Below, one piece after another: positions 43,262-53,864 of a stretch of DNA of 64,000 bases; within the stretch, counting starts at the first letter, position 1, and each line of letters begins with the position of its first letter. The position numbers and the translations under genes were made by a program. The notes beneath the pieces are model-generated. The model made no database searches. It had not been told where the DNA came from and was given only the letters and a program-made list of their open reading frames with translations. Source of the stretch: Eublepharis macularius (taxonomy: Eukaryota; Chordata; Lepidosauria; Squamata; Eublepharidae); the NCBI RefSeq assembly GCF_028583425.1, contig NC_072796.1, positions 129,305,464-129,369,463 of the forward strand, in the 5' to 3' direction.

Positions 43262-43340
43262 TAATAGAAGTAAGGGAAAAGGGACAGAGGGGGGGAAAGC
43301 TGTTGGAAGTCAACAAAAGGGGGGGAAAGGGAGGGGGTTA
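43262..43340 (+). other. L1 3-prime UTR polypurine / G-run tract
   Basis: A purine-dominated segment with several runs of 5-7 Gs separated by A-rich spacers (AGAGGGGGGGAAAGC, AAAAGGGGGGGAAAGGG). G-rich polypurine tracts that may form quadruplexes are a recurrent feature of L1 3-prime UTRs. It lies ~60 bases before the AATAAA. Confidence 0.75.
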
Positions 43341-43424
43341 GAAATGAAAAATTTGGGGAAAATTGAATGTAATGTAAAAATAATAATATTCTAACCCAAT
43401 AAAAATTTTTCTAAAAAAAAAAAA

Positions 43425-43441
43425 AAGAACTTCCCACACTC
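43425..43441 (+). repeat. right L1 target-site duplication
   Basis: Exact 17-bp match to the left copy at 37261-37277, beginning within the A run of the L1 tail, so its first base cannot be fixed exactly. Confidence 0.95.
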
Positions 43442-44221
43442 TCAGAAGCCAGAGGCAGAACGCATATGCTTTCATGGCAGATATGCAGGTGCATATGTGA
43501 CAGAAGCATGCTGGGACTACAAGAAAGGTAAGCACCAAGTCCCCAGCCTCCCACCAGGATGGTAAGGGGACCTGGAAACCCTGGCTATTTTTAAGTGAGG
43601 ATACTTGAACTTCTGCCGATTGAATTCATGTCCTGTTCACCAGGCATGAAAAGGGAGCTGTTTTTTGATAGACTACTTGTCTGCTGGTTGACCCATTTGT
43701 TGCTGTTCAGCAGGTTGCTCCAATGGTTCCTTCCTGAAAACACTTCGCTTTTTGTTCTCACCCAACCCAATGGAGCACCCCCCTCCAATCTGTGCTGCAC
43801 CACTGGTCTGCTCAGCAACAGATGGTGAAAACAGTCACATAAATCAGACATAAATAAATGCTGCATTAAAAAATATCCTACTATCCAGTGGTCATCTAAG
43901 CAATCCTTTGCAAAATTAATGGCTGTTGGTCTGTTTGGGTCAGCATGCCCAGTTTTGCAAAACTCTAATGTCAACTTGTTCAGCTGAACAGGACAGACTC
44001 CGTGTTTGACTTGCATGATCTGATCGCCACAGGCGAACACGTGAGCTTGACCACTGAAATTGTGAAACGGTGATGTCCTGATTTTTAAATGGAAATAGAG
44101 GGTGTGAAGGAGGGGAGTGAACCCTTGTGCCTCCCCAGCCTTACTTTGCAGAGCTTCTTCTCTGAACATTGTTTTTCCAGGCCAGCTCACTTGTGGTATC
44201 AGTCCTGAGCTTGAATAAAAA
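43442..44221. other. ADCY8 large intron, no recognised feature
   Basis: Directly right of the L1. A 217-codon minus-strand frame (43591-44244) shows no domain or splice context and is not called. Confidence 0.35.
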
Positions 44222-44428
44222 TACCAAGAGCAAAAGAAGAGCAAGATTCAAGTCCTGTAGCACCTTGAAGGCCAAAAAGATTTCCAGGATATCGGCTTTG
44301 GAGAGTCAGCGCTTCTTTTGTCAGATATCTGACAAAGAGAGTTTTGGCTCTCGAAAGCTCGTACCCTGGAAATCTTGTGGGTCTTTAAGGTGCTACTGGA
44401 CTGAAATATTTCTCTTCTACTGCAGTCT
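44222..44428. repeat. palindromic-repeat family, complete two-arm copy
   Basis: Left arm AGTCCTGTAGCACC and GATTTCCAGGATATCGGCTT; centre TTTTGTCAGATATCTGACAAAG, a self-complementary junction; right arm GGCTCTCGAAAGCTCGTACC and AAGGTGCTACTGGACT. Shows the full head-to-head structure of the family. Confidence 0.65.
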
Positions 44429-44691
44429 ACTACTTTGAGGTTAAGCAAAGGATGGGAAAGGGTTAGCTTCTTTCCCAAAGTACTTTTTAGTTAAAGACAG
44501 ACCACCACCTCCTGCTTCACATGTGAGCAGAAAGACTGCCCCATTATGTTTTTTCCATAGTCTGGGTTATTCTGAAAAAACAGGTGAGTAAAACCTAATC
44601 AATTGTGATATGTCTGAACATTTAAAATGGTTGAATTGAAACTGTGTTCCAAAGTGCAATAACATGTCTCATTCCCTCATTTTTGTCTTAA

Positions 44692-44737
<46 letters not shown>
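44692..44737. repeat. (AAT)n microsatellite
   Basis: About 15 AAT units, the tail of the minus-strand SINE at 44738-45005. Confidence 0.95.
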
Positions 44738-45005
44738 TTTGATTTATATACTGCCCTTCAGGATGACTTAATACTCACACAGAGCAGTTTACAAAGTATG
44801 TTATTATTATCCTCACAACAATAATCAGCCTGTGAGGTGGGTGGGGCTAAGAGAGCTCCTAGAAGCTGTGACTGCCCCAAGGTCACCCAGCTGGCTACAA
44901 GTGGAGAGGTGGGGAATCAAACCCAGTTCTCCAGATTAGAGTCCCACGCTCTTAACCACTACACCAAACCTCCCACACTCTTAAACCACTACACCCAAAA
45001 CCTCA
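44738..45005 (-). repeat. tRNA-derived SINE, copy 7
   Basis: GATTTATATACTGCCCTTCA, CACACAGAGCAGTTTACAAA, AAGGTCACCCAGCTGGCTAC and CTCTTAACCACTACACCAAA. The last ~25 bases are duplicated (CCCACACTCTTAAACCACTA). Preceded by an (AAT)n tract at 44692-44737. Confidence 0.7.
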
Positions 45006-45954
45006 GGGGGCTACGGAACAGAAGAGATGATCTCCTTATTTCTTCGTCCTCTTAATGTTTTTCCAGTAAAAATCCTCCCCAGAACTTGTTTCACCTTTGG
45101 GAGAAAAACAATATGGGTATTCATATCTGTTCTAACTGGACAGAAATACAACTAACAGACCCCTCCATTTTGATTTTAAAAAACGGAGGAGAGATGATTA
45201 AATAGCCCTCTCCACCCAGCTGTTTTTCCTCAGATCAAACTGAAGATTTCCTGAGTTTCCTTTTTGCTTTATAAAAAAATCACTGGAGGAAAGAAACCTG
45301 TGGTTACATATTTCATTTGGGCCTCTGATGCAGCTCAGATTCTATAATTCAGTTTTAGGCATGAAAGTCAGTCTCTGGGCCTTTGCAACTTTGCACCTAG
45401 TTTAGCATCTGAAACTCAAAATATGGAATTAGGGGATTGTTTTGGTACAAAATTCTAGATGCGTAGCTGCACTTGGTATATAAAAGCAAAATCAGATTAA
45501 CCTTAAAATATAACAGCTACTCCACGAAGTACATCAGACTGTGAAGAATTGCTTGGGTTTATCTTTGAGTAGGGTTGGGATTATTTTGCAAAAGAAGATT
45601 AAAAAGTGAACAGACACAAATGACAACAGAAGGGATTTCTCTCCCTCCCCCCCACCCCACGCTCCCCGACCACCACACATGGCTCAATCAACACACAGCA
45701 AGGAGAGTTAATCACAAAGACTGGCTCAAGAAACCCATGGCTCCAAGAACCCCAAAACTTTACAAGAGAGCATTCAGATTGCAAGGCGCCAATATAAGAT
45801 ATGCATTTGTGACTCAACTTTTTAATGTGTTCATTTTATCTTTGCTTTCTATTTTACAACATCTCAGCGATGTAGGAAAATACTGATGTATGGCCTCTTA
45901 AGAGCATTTTCACTTGCGCTGTGTAATCTACTTTAGATCTCAGTGAGAAAGGCA
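45006..45954. other. ADCY8 large intron, no recognised feature
   Basis: No recognisable repeat; AT-rich. Confidence 0.35.
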
Positions 45955-46555
45955 TTATTAATTAATCTATTTATTTATTTATTTATGTCATATATATTCT
46001 GCCATTCTCATTGAGACTCAAGGCGGATTACACAACGTGAGATTAGCTCAGTCAATATCAAGGACATTTCCATAAACAATGCCGTAGGGTAAATAAATAC
46101 AAGTTTACAAAGACGTAGCATTAGCAAAAATCCAATACAGAGTTGAAGAAATGCTGAAACAGAACATAAGCAATTCCAGGACTGGTATTAGACAACATGA
46201 AGCACAGGTAGCACATAGGAGCACATATTTAGAGTGACAGATAGGATGTAAGGCAACATAATGGTGAAGTCTATGGTCCCTAACTCATTAGCAAAGCATC
46301 TGAGGGCCAAGCTACACATGATGAATGACACTTGAACGGCAAGTGGATTGAGTGGAGGGCAAGTGAACAGGGAGAAATACACTTGCTGTTCAAGTGTCAT
46401 TCGTCATGTGTAGCTTGGCCCTGAGACAATACAGCCCTCCTATCTGAGTAAAAATATTTTTGAATAATTCAGTTTTGCATTGTTTGTGGAAAGCCAGGAG
46501 AGCAAGGGCTCTCCTGACCTCCTCAGGCAGGCTGTTCCACAGGGTAGGAGACTTG
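45955..46555 (-). repeat. LINE 3-prime fragment containing the 46304 MITE
   Basis: (TTTA)n at 45968, ATTCTGCCATTCTCATTGAG and ACTCAAGGCGGATTACACAA mark the tail. At the far end, the complement of TCAGGCAGGCTGTTCCACAG encodes an LWNSLP-like RT terminus. The MITE is nested within. Confidence 0.55.
46304..46421. mobile_element. 118-bp palindromic MITE, TSD TGA, copy 2
   Basis: Same length as and nearly identical to copy 1 at 173-290 (one arm reads ACATGATGAATGACAC). Flanked by TGA at 46301-46303 and 46422-46424. It lies inside an old minus-strand LINE 3-prime fragment. Confidence 0.88.
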
Positions 46556-46617
46556 TTGTTGCTATTGATGATGATAATAATAAATCAGCCAATCAATATT
46601 TTTACCCTATCTTTCCT

Positions 46618-46828
46618 ATGCCCTGATTTGGATAGCCCAGGCTAGCCCAATCTCATCAGATCTCGGAAACTAAGCAGAATTGGCCCCGGTTAGTACTTGG
46701 ATGGGAGACCACCAAGGAAGTCTGGAGTAGCTGTGCAGAGGCAGGCAAAATTGGCAAACTACTTTTGTTTTGCGGACCCCTATGGGGTTGCCCTAAGTTG
46801 GCCGTGACTTGACAGCAAAAAAAAAAAA
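46618..46828 (+). repeat. 5S-rRNA-derived SINE, best-preserved copy
   Basis: GCTAGCCCAATCTCATCAGA, TCTCGGAAACTAAGCAGAAT and GGTTAGTACTTGGATGGGAG, then ACC, closely match the 5S rRNA internal control region. The tail TTGCCCTAAGTTGGCCGTGA, then CTTGACAGC and an A run. The 5S part spans 46640-46715. Confidence 0.82.
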
Positions 46829-47077
46829 TCTTTCCCATCATCTCCAGTGGCTCAAAATGGCTTATAGTCAGCAAGCACACAAAACATGGCAACCACTATA
46901 ATAACTAAAAACATCAACAGGCACTGCCCAATGTTCAGACATCACAAACTGTTATCTGACCAAAGGTTCAGTCTTCTTAAATAGCAATAGTGCTGCCCTC
47001 AGAGGAGACCAGGAAGGTACCCGTGTTGGCACAGATCCGGAGACATGGCACATGTGAAAAAGGTAGGCTGGTCTTAC

Positions 47078-47159
47078 CTGTTGGCCATGATAAAAGACGG
47101 CGAGCAGAAACATGGCCATAAGGAGCAAGGAGGCTTCCTTCGTTCCCAGGAAGTCAGTG
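47078..47159 (-). CDS. ADCY8: ADCY8 coding exon (human-like exon 13), last M2 helix
   Basis: This small 82-bp exon contributes one base to a split codon followed by 27 codons, ending in phase 0 at donor GTAAGA. It encodes [20 protein letters not shown] then VFYHGQQ, the last transmembrane helix before the C2 domain. The acceptor chosen is CTTTTCCAG; joined to the preceding exon it gives NGDTDFLG. The first two residues are less certain than the rest because they depend on this acceptor. The exon is followed by the 16-kb intron that contains the full-length L1. Confidence 0.92.
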
Positions 47160-47238
47160 CTGGAAAAGGCAAAAAGAATAGCCCAGGATCAAATAAAATG
47201 TGACTGTCAGTCTTTTCGTATTAATTCTGACATGGGGA

Positions 47239-47458
47239 TAGAGTTGACAACCTCCATGTGGTGCCCAGAGATTTCCTGGAATAATAACTGACCTCTGGGC
47301 CACAGAGATCAGTTCCCCTGAAGAAAATGGCTGCTTTGGAAAGCGGACTTTGTGGCATTATACCTTGCAGAGGTTGTTCCGCTCCCCAAACCCTTCCTTC
47401 TCTAGGCTCCAACCCCCAAAGCTCCAGCAATTTCCCACGCTGGAGCCGGCAACTCCTT
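47239..47458. mobile_element. short DNA element with TAGGGTTGCC ends, copy 4 (reversed, diverged)
   Basis: Lies in the opposite orientation to the other copies; edges TAGAGTTGACAACC and GAGCCGGCAACTCC. The internal GATCAGTTCCCCTGAAG block matches the complement of the other copies. Confidence 0.55.
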
Positions 47459-48926
47459 CATGGGAAATTTGCATCAATCAAACAAAGAGAAATAGCTTTT
47501 GATCATTAAAAACAACAACAACCTCTCTTACAAATCATTCCAAAACCATGATAAATAAAATGAATGCCCACATCTTCTCCAAAATGGCACTTGAAAGAAT
47601 ACAGCTTCAGACACAGGCATCAATGTTTTAACGTTATAATAAGGGACACACTTTCTTATCTGAGAGAATTTCTATGCTATTGTGTAAGAATTCTTCTACC
47701 TCAGTAAGAGTCCATCTGTTGTGTCTCTTCAAGAGTCACTGCTCTGGTTGCAGATGGGCTTAGGAGGGAGCCACTGTTCAGAATGGCCCTGTTAAGTTAG
47801 CTGATTCATTGCCGGAATGGACTTCCTGAATAGCACATCCTTATCTGAAGTTCTACTATCAACAAATCTAATTCTGAACTTGAATCCTGCAGGGGTGTGT
47901 GTGTGTGTGTGTGTCCCTGCAAGTATGAGATCAAAAGGATAGGTCCCCCCACCCCCTGCAAGTCTAATGGGTCCTTACTTATAGCAGCTAAATTATGAAT
48001 GGATCCACAGATAAAAGGTATTCTCACAGATCATTCATGGCCCATAGGATTTAGCCAGGTTACAGTACAAGAAAAGGGAAACAATCCTATATTGAAATAT
48101 AAAAATCCCTTGAACTAATTTGCTGCATTCTTGGAGGAAAAAAAAATAGTTTCTCTGAAGCTTTGCACCTTCTGCCTGGATCCGATCTTCACTTCTGTAC
48201 CACTGAACCTCCTGCCTAGCCAGAACTTGCTGGAAAACTTGTCTGTAATAACAGTCAAAGATTGACACATCAAGGCAGCCGTCGTCTTGCTTTCCTATCT
48301 GGGGCTCCGTAATAAGGCTGCTGTCTCTCACTGCGGCTGCATCTACTGCTTTGTATTGGGAGGTGATGAGATATTTCCAGTACTGCTGCAGAATTATCTT
48401 GTCTGGATATGAGATGACACAGGTAAGGATCTCTGTTTCTTCAGGCTATTTTTATTTTTCCTTATTTGAAGAAATAATGGGCGGATGCGTGAGTATCGTT
48501 TTATGTACTCAGCAGAAAGGCGAGGCATTTTCTGGACTGTACCACTTTGGTCTACAGTGGGTGGGTACAAGCGAGAGAGAGTGATTCAGGGTTGGGTGGA
48601 GAAAACCTCAGCTTCTATGCTTGTAGAGAAACCATGCTAGGGAGAAGTCTATGTTGTCTTCTTTTCCCTGACATGCTAGATTTCTATGAACAGGGAGTTT
48701 ATGACACAGCAGACATTCAGACATGCTACTCATGTACCACCACCTGCAGAGGGAAGGAGCTGGAAGGAGCTTCCAGGAAAAGCTCTATTGTTGGTTTCTG
48801 CTAAATTGGTGTTAAGTTACTCAGATGGATGGTGCAGCTAAATGCAATATAGCAATTGACAAAACTGCTTACCGTATGAAAAAAGAAACAGAAACCCAGA
48901 GTCTTTTTAGAGTCTAACCAAATGTA
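47459..48926. other. ADCY8 intron, no recognised feature
   Basis: Contains the short (GT)n run at 47895. No exon or known repeat seen before hAT copy 2. Confidence 0.35.
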
Positions 48927-48934
48927 TTCCTGAA

Positions 48935-49649
48935 TAGAGTTGGGCACAAACAGGAAAAAAAAACCAAACACGATGTTCGTTGTTCGTTGCCATCCATGAA
49001 CAGGGATTCATGAACATCAGCGGACATGACATGTTCACGAACATGTTCGTAGTTGGAGGTTCATGGGAGCCAGAACTGCCCCCTTGGGACTTAGCTGAAC
49101 TTGAGCCGGGGAAAGGCATGATCCATGGGTCTCCCCCTTTCCTGTCGTTTTCTCTTCACAGTGGCAAAAACTGGACTGTCTGCTGGAAGCTAATTGAGGA
49201 GTTACAAACTGACCTTCCCAATGTCCAATACCCACCAAATTTGCAGGGGAAATAGTCCTCACTGTCCTCTGAAGACCCCCCAAGTTTCAGAGAGATTGCA
49301 CCCCAAGAAAGCCATGATCCATGGGTCCCTCCCTTTCCTGTCATTTTCGTTTAACAGTGGAAAAAACTGAACTGTCTGCTGGAAGCTACTTTGAGGGGTT
49401 ACAAGCCAGAAGGAAAGCCAGAAGGAGTTCAGACAGAGTTCAGACAGTCCATGCTTATGTTGCCAGGGGAATTGATTGAAAGGCGCCAGACCATCTGGCT
49501 TTACAAATGGCTGACAAACGCCATGAAGAGGGCTTGGAACGAGTACATGTTCGCCGGGAATGGGACCTCATGAACAGCTTGCTCGCGAACAGCGGATTGG
49601 GCTGTTCATGACTTTTTTTTGTTCGTATTGCTGTTCGTGCCCATCTCGA
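48935..49649. mobile_element. non-autonomous hAT element, copy 2 (diverged interior)
   Basis: 715 bp with termini TAGAGTTGGGCACAAAC and GTTCGTGCCCATCTCGA. Flanks TTCCTGAA (48927-48934) and TTCGTGAA (49650-49657) match at 7 of 8 bases. The ends carry the same GAAC/GTTC motif clusters as copies 1, 3 and 4, but the central ~300 bases differ and include an internal near-duplication (the word GGGTC.CCCCTTTCCTGTC near 49135 and near 49325). This is a sister subfamily sharing ends. Confidence 0.85.
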
Positions 49650-50500
49650 TTCGTGAATGTGCTTTTGTGAATCAGGGCTCACTTCATCAAATGAATGAAG
49701 CATACACCTATATGGCCAAAATATGTATGGCTACAAACAATAGAAATGCAGTGGAGGGTGAATGGTACAAAGAGAGGCAAGTTGAAAACAAATCAAAAGA
49801 GTAATAAGCAACACACTCAAAACCATAAGCTATCGAAGACCTAAGGAATCCTGAGCTGAATCTCAAAAAGGAAAACCGATCATTTTGGGAAGGTCAAACA
49901 TATATTTATTTCAAATTATCTTCAGGCCATTTTTTATTCTTCCCAGTGGCAAAATTAGTTCTACATACCTAGGAGATTCATACTCTCTCGATGGAAGAAT
50001 TTATATTCTCATTATTACATATACAGGTCCCAGAAGTTGTTGTGCAAGGATATTTGCTTGAGTTGCATGGCAGTATGTGATTTGCAGTGTTTAAAATGAT
50101 GCCATTATGCACACTGATTTAGAACAAAAGGATTTTAAAAGCTCTTTGGAATTCCCCATGAATTGCACCTGGTCCCCACACTACCTACTTTCTGAAGATA
50201 GTTACAAACATTTCTTTAAAAAATCAGAGATCTTTTTAAAATGCATTCCTGGTTTTAATTTTAATTTTCTGTATGGAAGGTAAGCTGCCTCTGGCAGTTC
50301 TTGGAAAGGCTGCATATCCATAGTATAAATAAGTAAATAAAATTAAATTGAAGGTTTATGGGGGCAGACCTTCAATAATATATCGTTCAGGAACCCTACT
50401 AGGAGAAAAGGATTTATTTAGCATCACTAAGGGAGACCTTTTGTTGCACTGACCTCCCCCCCTGCCCAGGACATTTCGGCTGCACTTGGCACACACTTAC

Positions 50501-50673
50501 TCTCCATTATGATTGAAGTCATCATATTGCAGAAAAAGGGAAGCATAAATGGTCTCCGTCAGGAAGCAGTAGATAGCAATCATAAGGAGCAGCACGGCCA
50601 GTTTAAGGACGGAATTGAGACGGAGGAACACGGCGCAGGTCACCATTGCCAGGATACCGGTGAAGACGAAATA
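50501..50673 (-). CDS. ADCY8: ADCY8 coding exon (human-like exon 12), membrane domain M2
   Basis: This 173-bp exon has an unusual acceptor, TTTATTTTAAG, with a purine-containing tract instead of a clean polypyrimidine run, and donor GTAAGT. It encodes 57 codons plus two bases of a split codon. Hydrophobic segments [19 protein letters not shown] and [18 protein letters not shown] are membrane helices of M2. The end reads [11 protein letters not shown] and runs into the next extracellular loop. The NHN here is not an N-x-S/T sequon; as I recall, mammalian AC8 has NHS at this point. The frame is set by continuity with both neighbouring exons. Confidence 0.93.
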
Positions 50674-50867
50674 CTTAAAATAAAGATTTTTCGGAGGGAA
50701 AAAAAATCAGTTCCAGCAGTCTGCCATGACACAAATCCCAACTATTTTTACCTCCTTCATTCACGCTAGCCTTGGCTATGAACAACGGAAGGTTCATTGT
50801 CCCTGCATTTGGCGACCTGCATTCACAGTGAACACATTTGCTTGCCATTGTTGCAGGCTGCCACTCA

Positions 50868-51046
50868 GCTTACTGGTGCTTTGGCTCAATGGTAGAGCAT
50901 CTGCTTAGGACGCAGAAGGTGCCAGGTTCAATCCCCCACATCTCCAGTAAAAAGGACTGGATGATGTGAAAGTCTTCCACCTGGGCTGCCAGTTTGAGTA
51001 GGTGTTGACAGAATGAATGGTCTGACTCGGTCCTGTTCGCGTGTGC
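50868..51046 (+). repeat. tRNA-derived SINE, full-length-like
   Basis: Plus-strand copy with A-box-like TGGCTCAATGGTAGAGC and B-box-like GGTTCAATCCC (50929-50939), then ATCTCCAGTAAAAAGGACTG, GATGTGAAAGTCTTCCACCT and the tail GAATGGTCTGACTCGGTCCT. It gives the orientation of the family that is mostly on the minus strand elsewhere. Not a functional tRNA gene: the acceptor stem is not preserved. Confidence 0.7.
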
Positions 51047-51049
51047 AAA

Positions 51050-51520
51050 CTAGGGCTGTTCACATGTTACAGTGAAAGCACGTGCATTCTGCATGGAGAT
51101 GCCTGTCGGAAGAAGGGACTGATGATGTCTCTTGCTCAGACCTTCAGGACTGCAAGCAGAGCAAAAGGAAGCAACAACCATAAAGTTAGTTAGACAGATA
51201 GGCTAGTATCAGTCTCCTTCCTGCCAGGGGAACTTCCTTCCTTCCCTTCTCTCCCCCTTCTCTCTTTGTTCTTCCTTGCATGCACCAGGAGAGGCAGCAT
51301 GGTGTCTCCTCCTGAGAGAGATGGCCTACTTTCAATTGAAAGCCATCCTAGCTAGTTAGATCAGTTACTAGTTCTTTCTCTCCACTAAACTTATGTAAAT
51401 ATATTTCTTTAGATAAATAAACAGTTATTGGTTCTCTAACTTGGATGAGAGCTTTCTGCGTGCAGTTTGTTTAGTTAATGTGCCTTAACTAAAACCCAAT
51501 AATGCCTACATCTATTTGTA
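51050..51520. repeat. possible solo LTR-like segment
   Basis: CTTTCTCTCCACTAAAC, AATAAACAGTTATTGGTTCT and GGATGAGAGCTTTCTGCGTG have the look of an LTR R/U5 region with a poly(A) signal. No duplicated flanks or TG..CA ends could be fixed, so this is a weak suggestion. Confidence 0.2.
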
Positions 51521-51760
51521 CGAAAGAACCACCGTTCTTTCACCTTACAACAGAAATCAGGGCCAAGTACCTGGATCAATGTAGGCTTCAAATCACCTAC
51601 TGAGCTGTTCATGCATTGAATGTGACATGAGAATTAACACATTATTAAAATGGGAACTTACATCTGAATGGACGTGGCAAAAGATAGTATGCTTGTCAAA
51701 CTAACCTGCCCAGGTGGCTGGCTTTCTCATTTCAAAGGAGTTATCCAAAAGGATCGTAAG

Positions 51761-52452
51761 TAGACATGGGCACAAACAGAAAAAAAACGAACATGGTGTT
51801 CGTTGTTTGTTGCCATCCACAAACAATGAACAATGAACATTAACGAACATGATCCTGTTCATTGTTCGAGGGGCCCAGCAGGCTCTCCTCCAGCCATCAA
51901 GATCCCTACCACACCACTCCCAGAAACCCTACCTGAGTAGGCATCAGGAAATGTACCAATAATAAACAATAGCTTGGACCCAGAGCCTGGCAGCAGCCCT
52001 GGAACTGAAGGGGTAGATCCCTATCCCACCACACACAAAGAAAATTCAAGCTCCAGTGCACTCACCCTGTCTCTCTAACAGCAACTGTCTCTCCCTGAAA
52101 GCCAGAGCTGGGAGCCCCCCTCTTCCCTGGTCTTTTCCTCTTGTAACAAATTTGGAGCTCCAGTCCACACTTGGAAGGAAGACCTGCCTATCAAGCTAAA
52201 TTGGGCTTAGATTGGGGTTTCCAGGGCAACAGCAGGAGTTCAGACAGAGTTCAGACAATCCCTGCCTGAGTTGCCAAGGAAATTGATTGCAGGCGCCGGA
52301 GTGTCTGGCTTGACGAACAGCAACGAATGAGGCTTTGCAACAACTACCTGTTCATTTAGAATGGGTTCTCACGAACAGCTTGTTCGCGAACAGCAGATTG
52401 GGCTGTTGGTGGGGTTTTTTTTAGTTCCTATTGCTGTTCGTGCCCATCTCTA
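51761..52452. mobile_element. non-autonomous hAT element, copy 3 (8-bp TSD ATCGTAAG)
   Basis: 692 bp, same termini as copy 1 (TAGACATGGGCACAAAC and GTTCGTGCCCATCTCTA), flanked by perfect ATCGTAAG at 51753-51760 and 52453-52460. The interior is closely similar to copies 1 and 4, for example GCCATCAAGATCCCTACCAC and CAGAGCCTGGCAGCAGCCCT. Confidence 0.9.
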
Positions 52453-52649
52453 ATCGTAAGTGGAATGTGGGATGTAGAGATCGTTGGGGAGGGCAGCTAA
52501 CCAAACAATGAGAGTTAATATGACCCTCATTATGGTAAATGATCTCCACGAGAGGCCTTCTAAGATACTTTATGCTCACATGAAAGAACAGTAATTGATG
52601 AAGGCAAAATGAGGTCACTCTAATGAGCACTTCCACAGTAGGAAAATCA

Positions 52650-52842
52650 CTTGCACCTTATGCTGAATCAAGTATTGCCTACTCAGTATTGCCTACTCAG
52701 ACTGGCAGCAGCTCTTAAAGATTTCCAGTCTTTCACATCACCTACTACTTGGTTCTTTTTTTAACTGGAGATGCCGGGGATTGAACATGGGACCTTCTGT
52801 AGGCTAAGCAGATGTTCTCCCACCGAGCTGTGCCCCCTTGCT
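52650..52842 (-). repeat. tRNA-derived SINE
   Basis: Minus-strand copy: CTCAGACTGGCAGCAGCTCT, TTTAACTGGAGATGCCGGGG, ATTGAACATGGGACCTTCTG and CCACCGAGCTGTGCCCC. A short ACTCAGTATTGCCT duplication lies at its left end (52674-52698). Confidence 0.65.
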
Positions 52843-53185
52843 AGTCTTCTTTAGCAGGCCATTGGTGCTGTCCAGCAATAATTTCTGTCTCTACCACTGT
52901 GACCATTATAGATCTTTCAGTGATAGACTAGATGCTTGTGCAAGCATTGCTGGCACCTGCTGGTAAGTGCCAGTGACATCATGGGCACGAATGCTTCTAC
53001 CAGTTACTCTTACCCATTTTGGAAGCTTCGACCACCATTCTGCCCCCCCTCCCCATTTCATCTTTAAAAAACATCATTGGAGGCTAGGCACTTTGTGAGT
53101 CTAGTTCTGACATATACACTTCTGTGTGTTATTGTCTAAGCAAAACAAGGACAGCTCAGTCTGTGTTGGATGTCAGATACCTTTG

Positions 53186-53390
53186 AACACATGAAGTTGC
53201 CTTACGCTGAATTGGACCCTTGGTCCGTCAATGTCAGTATTGTCTACTCAGGCTGGGAACAGCTTTCAAGCAGAGATCTTTCACATCACCTCCTACTTGA
53301 TCTTTTAACTGGAGCTACAGGGGATTGAACCTGGGACCTTTTGAAAGCCAAGCTGATGTTCTACCACTGAGCAATGCCTCATGCTCCATG
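53186..53390 (-). repeat. tRNA-derived SINE
   Basis: Nearly complete minus-strand copy: ACACATGAAGTTGCCTTACG, CTGAATTGGACCCTTGGTCC, AATGTCAGTATTGTCTACTC, then GGGGATTGAACCTGGGACCT and CTACCACTGAGCAATGCC. Confidence 0.7.
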
Positions 53391-53864
53391 GCATCTTCAG
53401 GAAGCCATATCAAGAGGAATGGAAGGATTATATTGGGAGCTGCAGGGGGCAGGCACAGCGCCTCTGGGCCATAGCAACAGCACCCCAGTTCTAACCAATA
53501 TCTTGCTTCTGCTTGTCTATATGTGAGGGATGTCCCAAATATGATTGGAGGGAATCTTTGGGGTGTGTTTGGTGACTCTCAGTATCCCTGTCACTAGGCT
53601 AGCCATTACTGACTTCGTTTACAGACAATAACCAACTGGATAAATGAATGGAGGTGGGGAGGGGAAAAATATTATCACAGTGTTCTGAAACATAAACAGG
53701 ATGGCCTTATGAGTAACAAGTTGTTCCCTTTTTCTACATAAAAGTTTTCCTTTACATGTGGAAACACATTTGGCTTCTGACTGCTCAAGAGAGCCTTCAT
53801 AATGGAAACATTGACTATTCTTTATTCCACTGAAATTATCATAAGAACATAATAACAGTGTGCT

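Larger units (their letters stand above)
37278..43424 (+). mobile_element. full-length LINE-1 (L1) retrotransposon with two intact ORFs
   Basis: About 6.15 kb: a 0.9-kb CpG-containing 5-prime UTR (37278-38188), ORF1 (38189-38983), ORF2 (38980-42741), a 0.68-kb 3-prime UTR with a G-rich polypurine tract, AATAAA at 43398-43403 and a terminal A run. It is flanked by the direct repeat AAGAACTTCCCACACTC at 37261-37277 and 43425-43441; a preceding A on both sides may make it 18 bp. This is the signature of target-primed reverse transcription. The inferred nick CTTT/AT resembles L1 endonuclease sites. It sits antisense in the large ADCY8 intron. Intact ORFs and a perfect duplication imply a young insertion. 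Confidence 0.96.

Noticed and set aside
43591-44244. A 217-codon minus-strand ORF in the large intron
   Set aside because: No domain, no splice signals and no similarity I recognise; chance frame.
46640-46715. A functional 5S rRNA gene
   Set aside because: Only the internal control region matches; it is joined to a SINE body and tail, and similar copies are scattered.
50868-50945. A tRNA gene
   Set aside because: A- and B-box-like motifs are present, but the acceptor stem is not closed and the sequence continues as a SINE body.
51050-51520. Endogenous retrovirus
   Set aside because: Only a weak LTR-like segment; no gag, pol or env frames and no paired LTR, so an ERV is not claimed.
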